A stretch of 64,000 bases of DNA from RFSX01 sp964567435 (GCA_964567435.1 CAZMMQ010000008.1:1-64000); one strand, 5' to 3'; positions 17,466-25,898 are shown, counted from the stretch's first letter. A program made the numbers and translations. The notes: generated by a model not told the origin, from the letters alone.

Positions 17466-18194
17466 CTAGTCGCAAGACTCTTTGCTGACCACAATAACAG
17501 TGGTGTTATCTTTAGAATGTTCTTTGCATTTGTTTCTCATCAAGTCTAACATAGAGTTTGGAGTATTATTATTATACAGAAGTTGTAATTCACTATTTGT
17601 ATAATTTTCTAATAAACCATCACTGCATACAATGAAACAATCGCCCTCCTCCATTCTGTGCAATTCCTGAATAGATAGATCATTTGAAATTTCTTTGCCA
17701 GCTGTGATTGCTCGAGTGATTCGGTTTTTATATGGATGTGTGCGCATTTGATCTTCAGTCTTTAATACGCCAGCATCATATAATTCTTGCACAATACTGT
17801 GGTCTTTAGTAGCCCAGTAGTTTCTACTTTTTTCTCTTAGTAATATGACTCTACTGTCACCCATATGTGCAATAATTGAGCTGTTGTCTTCTTTGAAAAA
17901 TAAAATTGCTAAAGTTGTGCTGGAACCAACAAATTGCGGGTCCATTGAGGCTGTGTTGTTTAGTGAAGATGTCGCTTGACTAACAAGCTCACTCAGATCC
18001 AATGGCTCGTTTTTTAAGCAAGAAGCTTCGTATTGCATTCTGATACTTCTAATGATCTCATTACTTGCCAACTCTCCGCTAGTATGACCACCAACTCCAT
18101 CACAGACAACAATCATTCTATTATCATCAGAAATGTAAAAGGCGTCTTCTTGAGTCGTTTTCCTACCCAATAACTGAAAGTGTCTAACAACCAT
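17466..18194 (-). CDS. PP2C-family Ser/Thr phosphatase
   Basis: The 242-residue product matches bacterial Stp/PppA-type PP2C phosphatases in length and motifs: TTQEDAF near residue 15, VVCDGVGGH near 30 (metal-binding Asp), SSTTLAILFF, HMGDSRVIL near 110, DHSIVQEL, and CSDGLLENYT near 190. These residues hold the two Mn/Mg ions that attack phospho-Ser/Thr. The protein is cytoplasmic, with no signal or membrane span. Only 2 bp separate it from the FHA gene upstream, so it is co-transcribed. It is the obvious opponent of the kinase encoded next downstream. Confidence 0.93.
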   Translation of the reverse strand: MVVRHFQLLGRKTTQEDAFYISDDNRMIVVCDGVGGHTSGELASNEIIRSIRMQYEASCLKNEPLDLSELVSQATSSLNNTASMDPQFVGSSTTLAILFFKEDNSSIIAHMGDSRVILLREKSRNYWATKDHSIVQELYDAGVLKTEDQMRTHPYKNRITRAITAGKEISNDLSIQELHRMEEGDCFIVCSDGLLENYTNSELQLLYNNNTPNSMLDLMRNKCKEHSKDNTTVIVVSKESCD

Positions 18195-18196
18195 GG

Positions 18197-18721
18197 TTAT
18201 AGTAAATTAAATGATACCACTGTTCTACCAAGATGAATCTTATCACCATTTTCAAGGTATATTTCTGTGCCGCTTTCAAGTTTTTTTCCGTTCAATATTA
18301 ACGGGTTCTTGTTACTATATTCTTTAAGCAGATAACTCATACCTCTTTCTCCCTTAATAGAAACAATGACACAATGCAATCTTGACATAGTGTTGTCTTT
18401 TGAAGGTATCGCTATATCAGGAGATTTTTGAGAGGACTGTCGCCCTATAATATTTACTCCATTACTAATCGTGAAATTGAGTTCCTCCTTATTTCTATCA
18501 TCGTACCAGGCAATCATGCCATCAGTAGCAAAATTGGGATTGTAGTCACTGACTGCCGTCTCTAATGTTCTAATCTTTGGTTGTTCATTAGGGAAAGTAT
18601 AGTAATTGGGCGAGCCACAACTTGGATTCTTACATGAATACTTTACCTTTTTTCCTACTAACTTTTGATTAAACGTCAGCTTGTTATTATAGGCGCATTC
18701 TGTGCATTGGACAGTAATCAT
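18197..18721 (-). CDS. FHA-domain protein with N-terminal zinc ribbon
   Basis: In this 174-residue protein, residues 1-40 form a zinc ribbon with two Cys pairs (VQCTECAY and SCKNPSCGSP). Residues about 85-174 are an FHA fold with the phosphothreonine-binding residues: NIIGRQ, then TMSRLHCVI (Ser-x-x-His equivalent), NGKKLESGTEIYLENGDKI and a closing strand LGRTVVSFNLL. FHA domains bind phosphothreonine peptides, fitting a reader for the kinase in this cluster. It sits 6 bp from the zinc-ribbon gene before it and 2 bp from the phosphatase gene after it. The domain pairing also resembles zinc-ribbon/FHA proteins near other Bacteroidota kinases. Confidence 0.88.
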   Translation of the reverse strand: MITVQCTECAYNNKLTFNQKLVGKKVKYSCKNPSCGSPNYYTFPNEQPKIRTLETAVSDYNPNFATDGMIAWYDDRNKEELNFTISNGVNIIGRQSSQKSPDIAIPSKDNTMSRLHCVIVSIKGERGMSYLLKEYSNKNPLILNGKKLESGTEIYLENGDKIHLGRTVVSFNLL

Positions 18722-18727
18722 TTCTTA

Positions 18728-18979
18728 TCAATAATTGATGAGTATTCTATTCTTAGTATTACAACTCGGACAGGAAACGATTGATTGCTCTCTTGAAAAC
18801 ATGAAATCAAAGTACTTAAATATTTTACGACATGCTCCGCACCTTCCCTTGGATGGCTTTATCAAAATTTTTACCGCACAGCTTGGACAGGTTATAATTG
18901 GTTGTTTCAAGCTTTGTAGATCTTTCCTTTTGACAAACAACTTTAGTTTACAGCCTGGGCACTTACAATTCATACCCAA
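18728..18979 (-). CDS. Small double zinc-ribbon protein
   Basis: The 83 residues contain four Cys pairs: CKCPGC at 5-10, CPSC near 32, CGAC near 49 and CPSC near 70, enough for two zinc-ribbon sites. It has no signal peptide or membrane span. It starts 7 bp after the acidic repeat protein gene and ends 6 bp before an FHA gene, so it is part of the same operon. The second Met (residue 3) is an equally good start. The same CPxC ribbon style is found in the two FHA proteins of the island, suggesting a shared scaffold or metal-dependent interaction; no activity can be assigned. Confidence 0.75.
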   Translation of the reverse strand: MGMNCKCPGCKLKLFVKRKDLQSLKQPIITCPSCAVKILIKPSKGRCGACRKIFKYFDFMFSREQSIVSCPSCNTKNRILINY

Positions 18980-18986
18980 ATATGGT

Positions 18987-20398
18987 TTAAAGTCCTATCT
19001 CATCAAAATCATTATTTTCTAAATCATCACTACTGTCATCCTCTACAATAATATCAGTCCTGTCAATAAGACTTTCTATTTCATCCAGATCATTAATCTG
19101 CTCTACTTCGTCATCACCCAGAACAATGAAATCTTCCATACTAACTACATTGTCAATATTTTCTCTACTATCACTTGGGTCTATTCCATCATTCCCTTCA
19201 TCCACAATAAAAACATCTAGATTATCACCTCCTTGTTCGTTAATCATGAATGATTCATAATCACCATCATTGTTCTCATCTAGAGCAATGACATCTGCAA
19301 GCCCATCTTCATTAGCATCTATAGCAATCATATCAATAACATCATCTCCATCTTGGTCAAGACCATATATTGGTTTTACCACAACCACATTATCTGCACT
19401 TTCTACTGAACTGTCTATATCTGAGAAAAAATCATCATTCTCTATACTTATCGCTTCTTCTGTCGTCTCTTCTGTAGCGCTCTCTGTACCAGCCTCTTCA
19501 TTTATCTCTGAGAAAAAATCATCACCCTCTATACTTATCGCTTCTCCTGTCGTCTCTTCTGTAGCGCTCTCTGTACCAGCCTCTTCATTTATCTCTGAGA
19601 ANNNNNNNNNNNNNNNNNNNNNNNNNNNNNNNNNNNNNNNNNNNNNNNNNNNNNNNNNNNNNNNNNNNNNNNNNNNNNNNNNNNNNNNNNNNNNNNNNNN
19701 NCTTCTGTAGCGCTCTCTGTACCAGCCTCTTCATTTATCTCTGAGAAAAAATCATCTTCTCCAAATAATGAAGTATCATCATTGCTGATTGCTTCTATAG
19801 TTACTTCCTCTTCTTCGACAACTTGATAATCGTCTACCACTGAGTCTACCAGATTAGATTCGACATTGTCTATAGCAATACTCTCATCTTGGATCAATTG
19901 TGCTTGATCTTGCACTTCCATTAAATATTCATCTTGATTTTCAGGTGACATGCCATTCCACTCTTCTTCATAAAATGTAGAATAGCTATCTCCCTTATAG
20001 TTGAAAAAACCTCCAGCACCTACATCTTGTCTTGCTGCTGAAAAGGCCTGGTCGAAGTCCATATCATCTGACACAGAATTAGATATCTTGGCTTCAGAAT
20101 TAAATGAAAACGAAAATGATGGCTCTAAAGCTTCTATTTCATTTAATCCCACTTCTGGTTCAGTAATACTAGCTTCAGATTCAATAATCGTTTCTGTGGC
20201 AACATTAGGAGCACTATTAAGACTAGAGTTGACATCATCACTCAAGACTTTTCTACCAAAAAGCTGGTAAAATCCTGCTCCTGCAATAACAGAGGCCAAT
20301 GTAAGACCACCAGCTATAAGGCCATCTTTTTGCTTAGAAGTCAATCCTTTAAGCGTAAGTATATTAGATGGTGATGTTGGTATTGATGGCTTATTCAT
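18987..20398 (-). CDS. Acidic single-pass membrane protein with 29-residue tandem repeats (broken by assembly gap)
   Basis: This is one gene, although a 100-N gap (19602-19701) splits its frame. The N-terminal part (232 codons, 20398 to 19702) has a membrane segment at about residues 28-48 (GLIAGGLTLASVIAGAGFYQ) and an acidic Ser/Thr-rich region. Then come repeats of 29 residues (DDFFSEINEEAGTESATEE, TTGEAISIEG). The C-terminal part (19601 to 18987) has Asp-rich motifs like calcium loops (DQDGDD, DANEDG, DENNDGD). The frame after the gap is open through the repeats up to the gap; a GTG at 19388 is an internal codon, not a start. A real gap of 41+87n bases restores frame and repeat phase, giving about 450 aa or more. 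Family unknown; a candidate kinase substrate. Confidence 0.8.
19423..19755 (-). repeat. 87-bp tandem repeat array containing the assembly gap
   Basis: Units begin at 19423, 19510 and 19597, an exact 87-bp period, and a partial unit resumes at 19743 after the gap. The first two units differ at three positions. The repeat is in frame (29 codons). The near-identical units explain why the assembly broke here. Confidence 0.93.
19602..19701. other. Assembly gap (100 N)
   Basis: Exactly 100 undetermined bases, the conventional filler for a gap of unknown size. Repeat phase on both sides requires a true length of 41, 128, 215 (and so on) bases; 100 does not fit. Confidence 0.99.
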
Positions 20399-20426
20399 AG
20401 TATTCGTATTAATTTGTTATTCTATT

Positions 20427-20434
20427 CAAAGGTA
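20427..20434 (-). promoter_or_regulatory. Bacteroidota -7 promoter box (TACCTTTG)
   Basis: On the minus strand this reads TACCTTTG, an exact TAnnTTTG match 28 bp upstream of the ATG of the acidic repeat protein. No clear -33 TTG is present at the usual spacing. It suggests that the run acidic protein / zinc ribbon / FHA / PP2C starts its own transcript here. Confidence 0.4.
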
Positions 20435-20597
20435 CTCTAGCAGGGTCCCAGCAGGTCTAAAAATTGTATGAATCGATTAGTTGTATGTACAAACCTTAAT
20501 AAACAGTGTAAATCTTAGTCGCTGATCTTATCCTAGTATGGCTAATCTTACATTGACTCCGTAAGAACAAAAGGACCAATGCCTTATTACAAAACGG

Positions 20598-21251
20598 CTA
20601 TAACTTAAATATGGCTTGGCATTTATCATTGACACATTTACTCTTGGATCTCATATATACTGGAGTATATTGTATCAATTTGGTTTTGCACTTTGGACAT
20701 TTGAGTAGGTCCTCATATTCTAATCTTAGAAGATCAAGCTTACCTTGTTTTTTCGATTTATTATCAAAAAACAAGCTGATAAGAACTGGGATCGTACCTG
20801 CTGAAACCATCAACACCATTTTAATATTATTGTCTTCTGTTAAACAAAATATCAAAACAATAAGCACTATCGATAATCCAACCCTGATTATTTTTGGCCA
20901 TTTTGAAGGGTTAGTAATTTTGGCTCGGAGACGATTATACTCGTCCATACTTTCGAGTATCGGGATATACTCCTGAGTGAAATCTACCTTTCTATGGTTT
21001 ATAATTTTTCTTATTCTAGAGAAAAAAGTACCTGTATCCAATAATTTACTCCCTAGTACTATTTGATCCTTTTCATCAATCTTCGACTTATTAACCCTTC
21101 TATTGTTTATGAATATACCATTTCTACTGTTGCTATCCACAATCCACAAATGACCATTAGGTCGAAGTTCTAGCTGTGCATGGACTTGACTGATAGAGGG
21201 ATCCTTTATCACAATGTCATTATCTTCATTATTACCTATCGATATCGTCAT
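20598..21251 (-). CDS. FHA-domain membrane protein with C-terminal zinc ribbon
   Basis: The 217-residue protein has an FHA domain at residues 1-75: MTISIGNNEDNDIVI, PSISQVHAQLE (Ser and His of the phosphothreonine site), DSNSRNGIFINNRRV and DQIVLGSKLL. Two hydrophobic spans follow at about 122-165 (VGLSIVLIVLIFCL and VLMVSAGTIPVLISLFF), then a zinc ribbon (CPKCKTKL and KCVNDKC). The FHA part and ribbon therefore both lie in the cytoplasm, joined by a hairpin in the inner membrane. It starts 14 bp after the LytTR gene and is co-transcribed with it. It probably recruits phosphorylated partners to the membrane. Confidence 0.88.
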   Translation of the reverse strand: MTISIGNNEDNDIVIKDPSISQVHAQLELRPNGHLWIVDSNSRNGIFINNRRVNKSKIDEKDQIVLGSKLLDTGTFFSRIRKIINHRKVDFTQEYIPILESMDEYNRLRAKITNPSKWPKIIRVGLSIVLIVLIFCLTEDNNIKMVLMVSAGTIPVLISLFFDNKSKKQGKLDLLRLEYEDLLKCPKCKTKLIQYTPVYMRSKSKCVNDKCQAIFKL

Positions 21252-21265
21252 CTACAGATCTAATA

Positions 21266-21955
21266 TTATTTTGAAAGAAGAGTTCTTCTTATCAGTTTAG
21301 CTAATGATTTGGAAAGTTCCAATTTTTTATCTGTGCCATAAAATCCTACTGACTGCTCTCCAGCAACTTTAATATTGCTCATGTTAAACATATAAGACCT
21401 GTTCAAGCGTTTCATATTTAGGTCGATTTCAGAAAAATATTCATACTGTCCCAGTTGCTTTGTTTCTAAAATCATTTTGCCACCTCTTAGAGAAATACGT
21501 GTATAGTTTCCTTTCGCTTGTAAGTAGTTTATCATCTTAAATGGTATTCTAACGATGCCTTCTTTAGTCTTTACTTTCAATTCTTTATCGACTCCACCTA
21601 GACCAGAAACATACTTCTTGTAAGTGTCCTCTAAAGAAATATTCGTCGTGGGATGTGGTACAAAATGAAAAACATGCAATTGCCATGCTTGCAGTGCAAA
21701 GCTCTTATTCGAACAAAGGCAGATTTTGATTTCAGGAAACAACTTTTTGATATTCGAAATAGATATCCTATCGGATTGGTCAAGATTATCAGAAAAAAAG
21801 AACAGCAGGCCACTCTTTGCTTTTACAAGATGTTCCTTCAGTTGGGTTTGTGTTTTGGTGAATATTAATGAATACTCCCTTGTATAACTGAATCTTATCT
21901 TACTTACTACTGGTTGTAAATCAACGTTTTTCTTATAAAAAAGAAGGTTATCCAT
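21266..21955 (-). CDS. LytTR-family DNA-binding regulator
   Basis: The 229-residue product has a LytTR DNA-binding domain at about residues 125-229: VRIPFKMINYLQAKGNYTRI, then LGQYEYFSEID, RLNRSYMFNMSNI and SKSLAKLIRR. The N-terminal 115 residues have a receiver-like length, but the pattern is weak and I see no phosphoacceptor Asp in the normal place, so activation may not be by a histidine kinase. It begins 9 bp after the CsgG-family gene ends and is 14 bp before an FHA gene, so the three form an operon. Confidence 0.83.
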   Translation of the reverse strand: MDNLLFYKKNVDLQPVVSKIRFSYTREYSLIFTKTQTQLKEHLVKAKSGLLFFFSDNLDQSDRISISNIKKLFPEIKICLCSNKSFALQAWQLHVFHFVPHPTTNISLEDTYKKYVSGLGGVDKELKVKTKEGIVRIPFKMINYLQAKGNYTRISLRGGKMILETKQLGQYEYFSEIDLNMKRLNRSYMFNMSNIKVAGEQSVGFYGTDKKLELSKSLAKLIRRTLLSK

Positions 21956-21964
21956 ATTGAAAAT

Positions 21965-23461
21965 TTACTTGTATTCCGCTTGTATCTTATTCCCACTAGA
22001 AGAAAGAATCTTGGCCTTATTTCCTGAAGTCGCTATTATTTTATTGGCAATGTCGTCTGTAGAGTTACTCGATCTAATAATTATTTTAAGGATGTTCTTA
22101 TTAAAGTCTTTTTTGACTACAGTTGCCCAGCTCGCATTATTTAGAGACTTGATAAAATTCTGATATTGGGGAAAATTTACATTAGATATAAGTATACCCA
22201 AATCTCTTCTCCCATCACTCGGTAGGTTGCTTAACGTTGCATCACATAATTCATTTATAAAGTAATCTGCCATCAGACTACCTGCATCTCTTAGTGCAGC
22301 CTTAGCAGATACATTTGCAGCTATATCTATGCCGCTACCATGTGCACCATTCGTGGCTAGGATGGATCCGCTATTGACATCTATTGCTCTAGCTTCTACT
22401 CTAGCTCTACAAGAAAACATATTTCCATTACGCATTGCGTCTTCACTAAATGCTTCTCCTACAATGATAATATCTGCGTCCATTTGTCTACCAAAATTAG
22501 ATAGGGCTTTGCTATCGTTAGCGTCTACTGCTTGGTTAAATGCATCCTGTCTTCTTATTGCCTCTATCTGACTTGGATCCACAACATCATACCCGAAGGA
22601 CTTAAGTTTTCTAATAATCTCTGTTTCGCCTGCTGGATCTGGTATGACTCTTTTGATATGGAATTCTGGTATTACCACCATGACTTTAGGCTTTGTAGAT
22701 CCTCTAAGTAATCCGCATTCTGATGCTTTTACCGTAATACCTCCTCCTATGCCATAAGCATCTGCCTGCAATGCAGCATCACCATTTCCTTCGGGAAGTA
22801 AACTTTTCTCTGAGGCTACATAACCCACCATTTCAATTAATGCTTCTTCTATTGCATCTTCCATCGCTTGGGATTTATAAAATGCTCCTCCCAATAGTAC
22901 ACTTGCTATCCCTGTCCCAGCAGCCGCACCGACACTGGATTTTTTGTGATCAATAGACTTAGACACCAATATCTCACTCGTTTCCGTATCCATTATTTGT
23001 AATACAATACCGACATGTGCCGTCGTCTTAGCGACTCCTCCTATTCCCAATTTCCTCGTAAAACCACCTAGCCCAAAACCACTTTCGTTCTCCTTAAATT
23101 CCGTAACATCTGCTAGTATCGTTACTTGCGCACCAGTGATTTGTCCAGTTCTTGCACCTGTCCCTCTCCGTACAGAACCACTTAGTGCCAACTCTTGCTC
23201 GCTAAATGCAGACTTAAGTTGAGCTCTTTCCACAACTCTAAAACAACCACATTCCACAAGCGCATTAGATAGCATTTTCTTCAGACCAATACCTGCATCT
23301 CTATTGGCACCCATAGCTGAAAACGTAAATTCGCTAACAGAAATAGACGTTCTATCAGCTCTATCAATTCCCGTACAATACTTTGGAACTTCCTCTATTT
23401 GTCCAGACATCTGAATAAGAGAAAAAAATAAAATAGCTAGTGTAGAAATAATTACTTTCAT
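21965..23461 (-). CDS. CsgG/HfaB-family secreted protein
   Basis: This 498-residue protein begins with a signal peptide (MKVIISTLAILFFSLIQMSG) without a lipobox Cys at the cleavage site. Residues about 35-215 fit the CsgG family: ISVSEFTFS, LKKMLSNALVECGCFRVVER, ALSGSVRRGTGARTGQITGA and ADYVL-like ILADVTEF, then LQIMDTETSEILVSKSID. CsgG forms an outer-membrane channel for curli subunits, but many Bacteroidota relatives are periplasmic proteins of unknown role. A second GAF/CsgG-like half (about 262-400: VMVVIPEFHIKR, GFDVVDPSQIEA, ADIIIVGEAF) repeats the fold, so the protein looks like a tandem pair. It heads the island operon. Confidence 0.8.
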   Translation of the reverse strand: MKVIISTLAILFFSLIQMSGQIEEVPKYCTGIDRADRTSISVSEFTFSAMGANRDAGIGLKKMLSNALVECGCFRVVERAQLKSAFSEQELALSGSVRRGTGARTGQITGAQVTILADVTEFKENESGFGLGGFTRKLGIGGVAKTTAHVGIVLQIMDTETSEILVSKSIDHKKSSVGAAAGTGIASVLLGGAFYKSQAMEDAIEEALIEMVGYVASEKSLLPEGNGDAALQADAYGIGGGITVKASECGLLRGSTKPKVMVVIPEFHIKRVIPDPAGETEIIRKLKSFGYDVVDPSQIEAIRRQDAFNQAVDANDSKALSNFGRQMDADIIIVGEAFSEDAMRNGNMFSCRARVEARAIDVNSGSILATNGAHGSGIDIAANVSAKAALRDAGSLMADYFINELCDATLSNLPSDGRRDLGILISNVNFPQYQNFIKSLNNASWATVVKKDFNKNILKIIIRSSNSTDDIANKIIATSGNKAKILSSSGNKIQAEYK

Positions 23462-23597
23462 GTTGGTATCAATTGGTTTGTTAAATATAACGCAATTTAC
23501 TTTCTAGTCTATTCCAAGAACTTAGATTGTGTACCAACTGAAGTATTTATTGTTTGAATCGAAAATTCCTTCTAGTCATATAATGGTATAAAAAATC

Positions 23598-24059
23598 CTA
23601 CCCAGTTTTCTTGCGAAACAATTGTATTTTGATTTTTTTTATGCCTTCCAGTCTCTCATCCCTCGTATATTGACTGAGTTCAAAACCATAGGTTCCCGGT
23701 TCTGGGAATTTAAAATTTTCGAGAAGATATACTTTCAGTTTGCAATTCTCACCAGAACATTTGCCTACCCACTCTCCTTTATGTGTCGCCAGATTGACAG
23801 AGAGTTTTTCTTCGTTGGAGGTCCCGTCAGGAAAATAGGTACGGATTAAAAAATAAATATTCTCATATCGGTAATCTGACTGATGATCGATAATTAGTTG
23901 AAGCTCATATATAGAAGATGTATCTATAATCTCAGGAGAAAATTTAATGGCTTTGTCTCCCGTCCAACCCAATGGGTTAATCTCTACGGACTCACTAAAG
24001 TAAGGATTGGGTCCACATCCCAAACAAGCGATGATACATATTGCTGATAGCCACTTCAT
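23598..24059 (-). CDS. gldH: Gliding-motility lipoprotein GldH
   Basis: The 153-residue protein has a short lipoprotein signal (lipobox near IIACLGC, Cys12 or Cys15) and the GldH pattern: PYFSESVEINPLGWTGDKAI, IYELQLIIDHQSDYRYENIY, FLIRTYFPDGT and a beta-rich end (GTYGFELSQYTRDE). GldH is one of the lipoproteins needed for gliding and T9SS in Flavobacterium. Its ATG overlaps the dnaJ stop by one base (TAATG), so it is translationally coupled to dnaJ. With the PorP homologue and the CHU_C adhesin it supports a working T9SS or gliding apparatus elsewhere in the genome. Confidence 0.8.
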   Translation of the reverse strand: MKWLSAICIIACLGCGPNPYFSESVEINPLGWTGDKAIKFSPEIIDTSSIYELQLIIDHQSDYRYENIYFLIRTYFPDGTSNEEKLSVNLATHKGEWVGKCSGENCKLKVYLLENFKFPEPGTYGFELSQYTRDERLEGIKKIKIQLFRKKTG

Positions 24060-25210
24060 TACTCAAAGTATTCTTTCATTCTGGCAAAGAATCCTTTCTG
24101 ATCCTTCCCGGCTTTTGGTTGGAAAGACGGCATAGTCCGCATTTTTTCCAAGAGCTTCTCTTCTTCGTCAGTTAGATTTTTTGGTGTCCAAACATTGACA
24201 TTTATAAGTTGATCACCTCTACCACTATATCCTTGTACAGAAGGCAATCCTTTTTCTCTCAGTCTGAATATTTTACCAGGAGGTGTTCCTGCTGGTATAG
24301 TGATTTTGACTTTTTTCTTTAGTGTTGGCACTTCTACTGAGGTGCCCAATACAGCATCTGCATAGTTAAGAAACAGGTCATACATAATATTCTGACCATC
24401 TCTGTTAAAGTGTTCGTGAGGTATCTCTTCTACAGCTACCAAGAGATCTCCTGCTGGTCCGCCGTTCTTACCTGCATTTCCAAATCCTCTCTTTGACAAT
24501 TGCATGCCTTCTTCCATGCCTCCTGGTATTTCTATCTCTATGGTTTCATCTGCCATTTTACGACCATTGCCTTTGCATGAGGTACACTTACTCGTAATCT
24601 GATTGCCAGAACCATTACAGGTAGGACATACCGTTGTCGTTTGCATTTGTCCAAGGAAAGTAGATTTGACTTGTCTTACATATCCTGAGCCACCACAGGT
24701 ACCACATGTAGAAACGGCTTTGCTATCTTTTGCTCCTGAGCCATTACAAGTGTCGCAGGTGGAATGCTTCTTTATTTTAATTTTTTTGGTCACACCTTCC
24801 GCTATTTCCTCTAGGGTAAGCTTGACCTTAATACGCATGTTGGTTCCTTTTTGGCCATTGCTTCTTCTCCTTGAACCTCCCCCAAAGAAACTTTCAAAGG
24901 GACTACCACTATCCCCAAAGATATCGCTGAAATTGGCGAAAATGTCTTCCATGTTCATGCCACCACCACCAAAACCTCCTTGTGGATCTACGCCTCTATG
25001 ACCATACCGATCGTATCTGGCCTTCTTCTGATCATCACTGAGCACTTCGTAAGCTTCCGCTGCTTCCTTGAACTTATCTTCAGCTGCTTTATCGCCGGGG
25101 TTCTTATCCGGGTGATACTTCATGGCAACCTTTCGATAGGCCTTTTTTATCTCTTTGGCATCTGCGCCTTTCGCCACACCAAGAACTTCATAATAATCTC
25201 TTTTAGCCAT
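24059..25210 (-). CDS. dnaJ: Chaperone protein DnaJ
   Basis: At 383 residues it has full DnaJ layout: J domain (1-70) with the HPD triad (KYHPDKNPGD), Gly/Phe-rich linker (about 75-115), a zinc-finger region with four motifs (CDTCNGSG, CGTCGGSG, CPTCNGSG, CTSCKGNG) and the C-terminal substrate-binding domains. It hands unfolded clients to DnaK and stimulates its ATPase. It lies 19 bp after grpE and overlaps gldH by one base, forming grpE-dnaJ-gldH. dnaK is not in the window. Confidence 0.98.
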   Translation of the reverse strand: MAKRDYYEVLGVAKGADAKEIKKAYRKVAMKYHPDKNPGDKAAEDKFKEAAEAYEVLSDDQKKARYDRYGHRGVDPQGGFGGGGMNMEDIFANFSDIFGDSGSPFESFFGGGSRRRSNGQKGTNMRIKVKLTLEEIAEGVTKKIKIKKHSTCDTCNGSGAKDSKAVSTCGTCGGSGYVRQVKSTFLGQMQTTTVCPTCNGSGNQITSKCTSCKGNGRKMADETIEIEIPGGMEEGMQLSKRGFGNAGKNGGPAGDLLVAVEEIPHEHFNRDGQNIMYDLFLNYADAVLGTSVEVPTLKKKVKITIPAGTPPGKIFRLREKGLPSVQGYSGRGDQLINVNVWTPKNLTDEEEKLLEKMRTMPSFQPKAGKDQKGFFARMKEYFE

Positions 25211-25229
25211 AATAATGCTTATGTGTAGG

Positions 25230-25835
25230 TTACTTACCTACAACAACTTTTGCAAATCGAATAATCTTTTCATTCATATAATACCCTTTCTCTACGGTAT
25301 CAATGATTTTGCCTTTCATGTCTTCACTTGGAGCAGGAATTTCAGTAATGGCTTCGTGCAGTTCAGGATCAAAAGTTTCTCCAGTCGTCTCCATCGGTTC
25401 GACCCCTATGTTTTTCATGACTGAGTAAAGTTTGTTGTATACCATTAATACCCCATCGCTCAACTGCTCTTCTGATGATTCGTCTTCTGCGCTTTTCTTT
25501 GCTCTGTCAAAATCATCCATGATGGGTAATATTTTATTGACTGTGTCTTGGCCCGCTGTCTTCAATAGCTCTAACCTTTCCTTCATCGTCCGCTTTTTGA
25601 AATTTTCAAACTCAGCAAATAAGCGCAAATGCTTATCCTTTGATTCTGCCAATTCGGCTTTCAATTCCTCTATTTCCTTTTTCGAACTGGATCTACGTCT
25701 GGATTTTTTCTTCGGCTTTTCCTTAGTCTCTGCATTGTTTTCTGATTGCTCATCAGTATTTACGTCTGTTTCTGGTGTCTCGTCACCTGTCATCTTTAGT
25801 TTATTTTTGATAGTATGTAGCAAACCTTTTGCCAT
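25230..25835 (-). CDS. grpE: Nucleotide exchange factor GrpE
   Basis: This 201-residue protein starts with a charged, low-complexity N-terminus (residues 10-50, Lys/Arg/Ser-rich). The GrpE long helix follows (KEIEELKAELAESKDKHLRL, FAEFENFKKRTMKER), then the head domain with ILPIMDDFDRA, VEPMETTGETFDPELHEAI and a closing EKIIRFAKVVVGK. It releases ADP from DnaK. It is the first gene of grpE-dnaJ-gldH, with a -7 promoter box 64 bp upstream of the start codon. Confidence 0.97.
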   Translation of the reverse strand: MAKGLLHTIKNKLKMTGDETPETDVNTDEQSENNAETKEKPKKKSRRRSSSKKEIEELKAELAESKDKHLRLFAEFENFKKRTMKERLELLKTAGQDTVNKILPIMDDFDRAKKSAEDESSEEQLSDGVLMVYNKLYSVMKNIGVEPMETTGETFDPELHEAITEIPAPSEDMKGKIIDTVEKGYYMNEKIIRFAKVVVGK

Positions 25836-25898
25836 AGCTTAATTGCGGTCATTTTGGCAGAAAATTCTTCTTTCTTGTGTCATTTTGTGAGTTGGTGG

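Noticed and set aside
19270..19710. Plus-strand frame across the 87-bp repeats
   Set aside because: It is antisense to the acidic repeat protein and runs into the assembly gap; its Ser/Ala-rich product is a shadow.
13983..21251. Kinase/PP2C/FHA set as the post-translational control module of a type VI secretion system
   Set aside because: No Tss, Hcp, VgrG or ClpV gene is in the window, and the zinc-ribbon and CsgG partners do not belong to that module.
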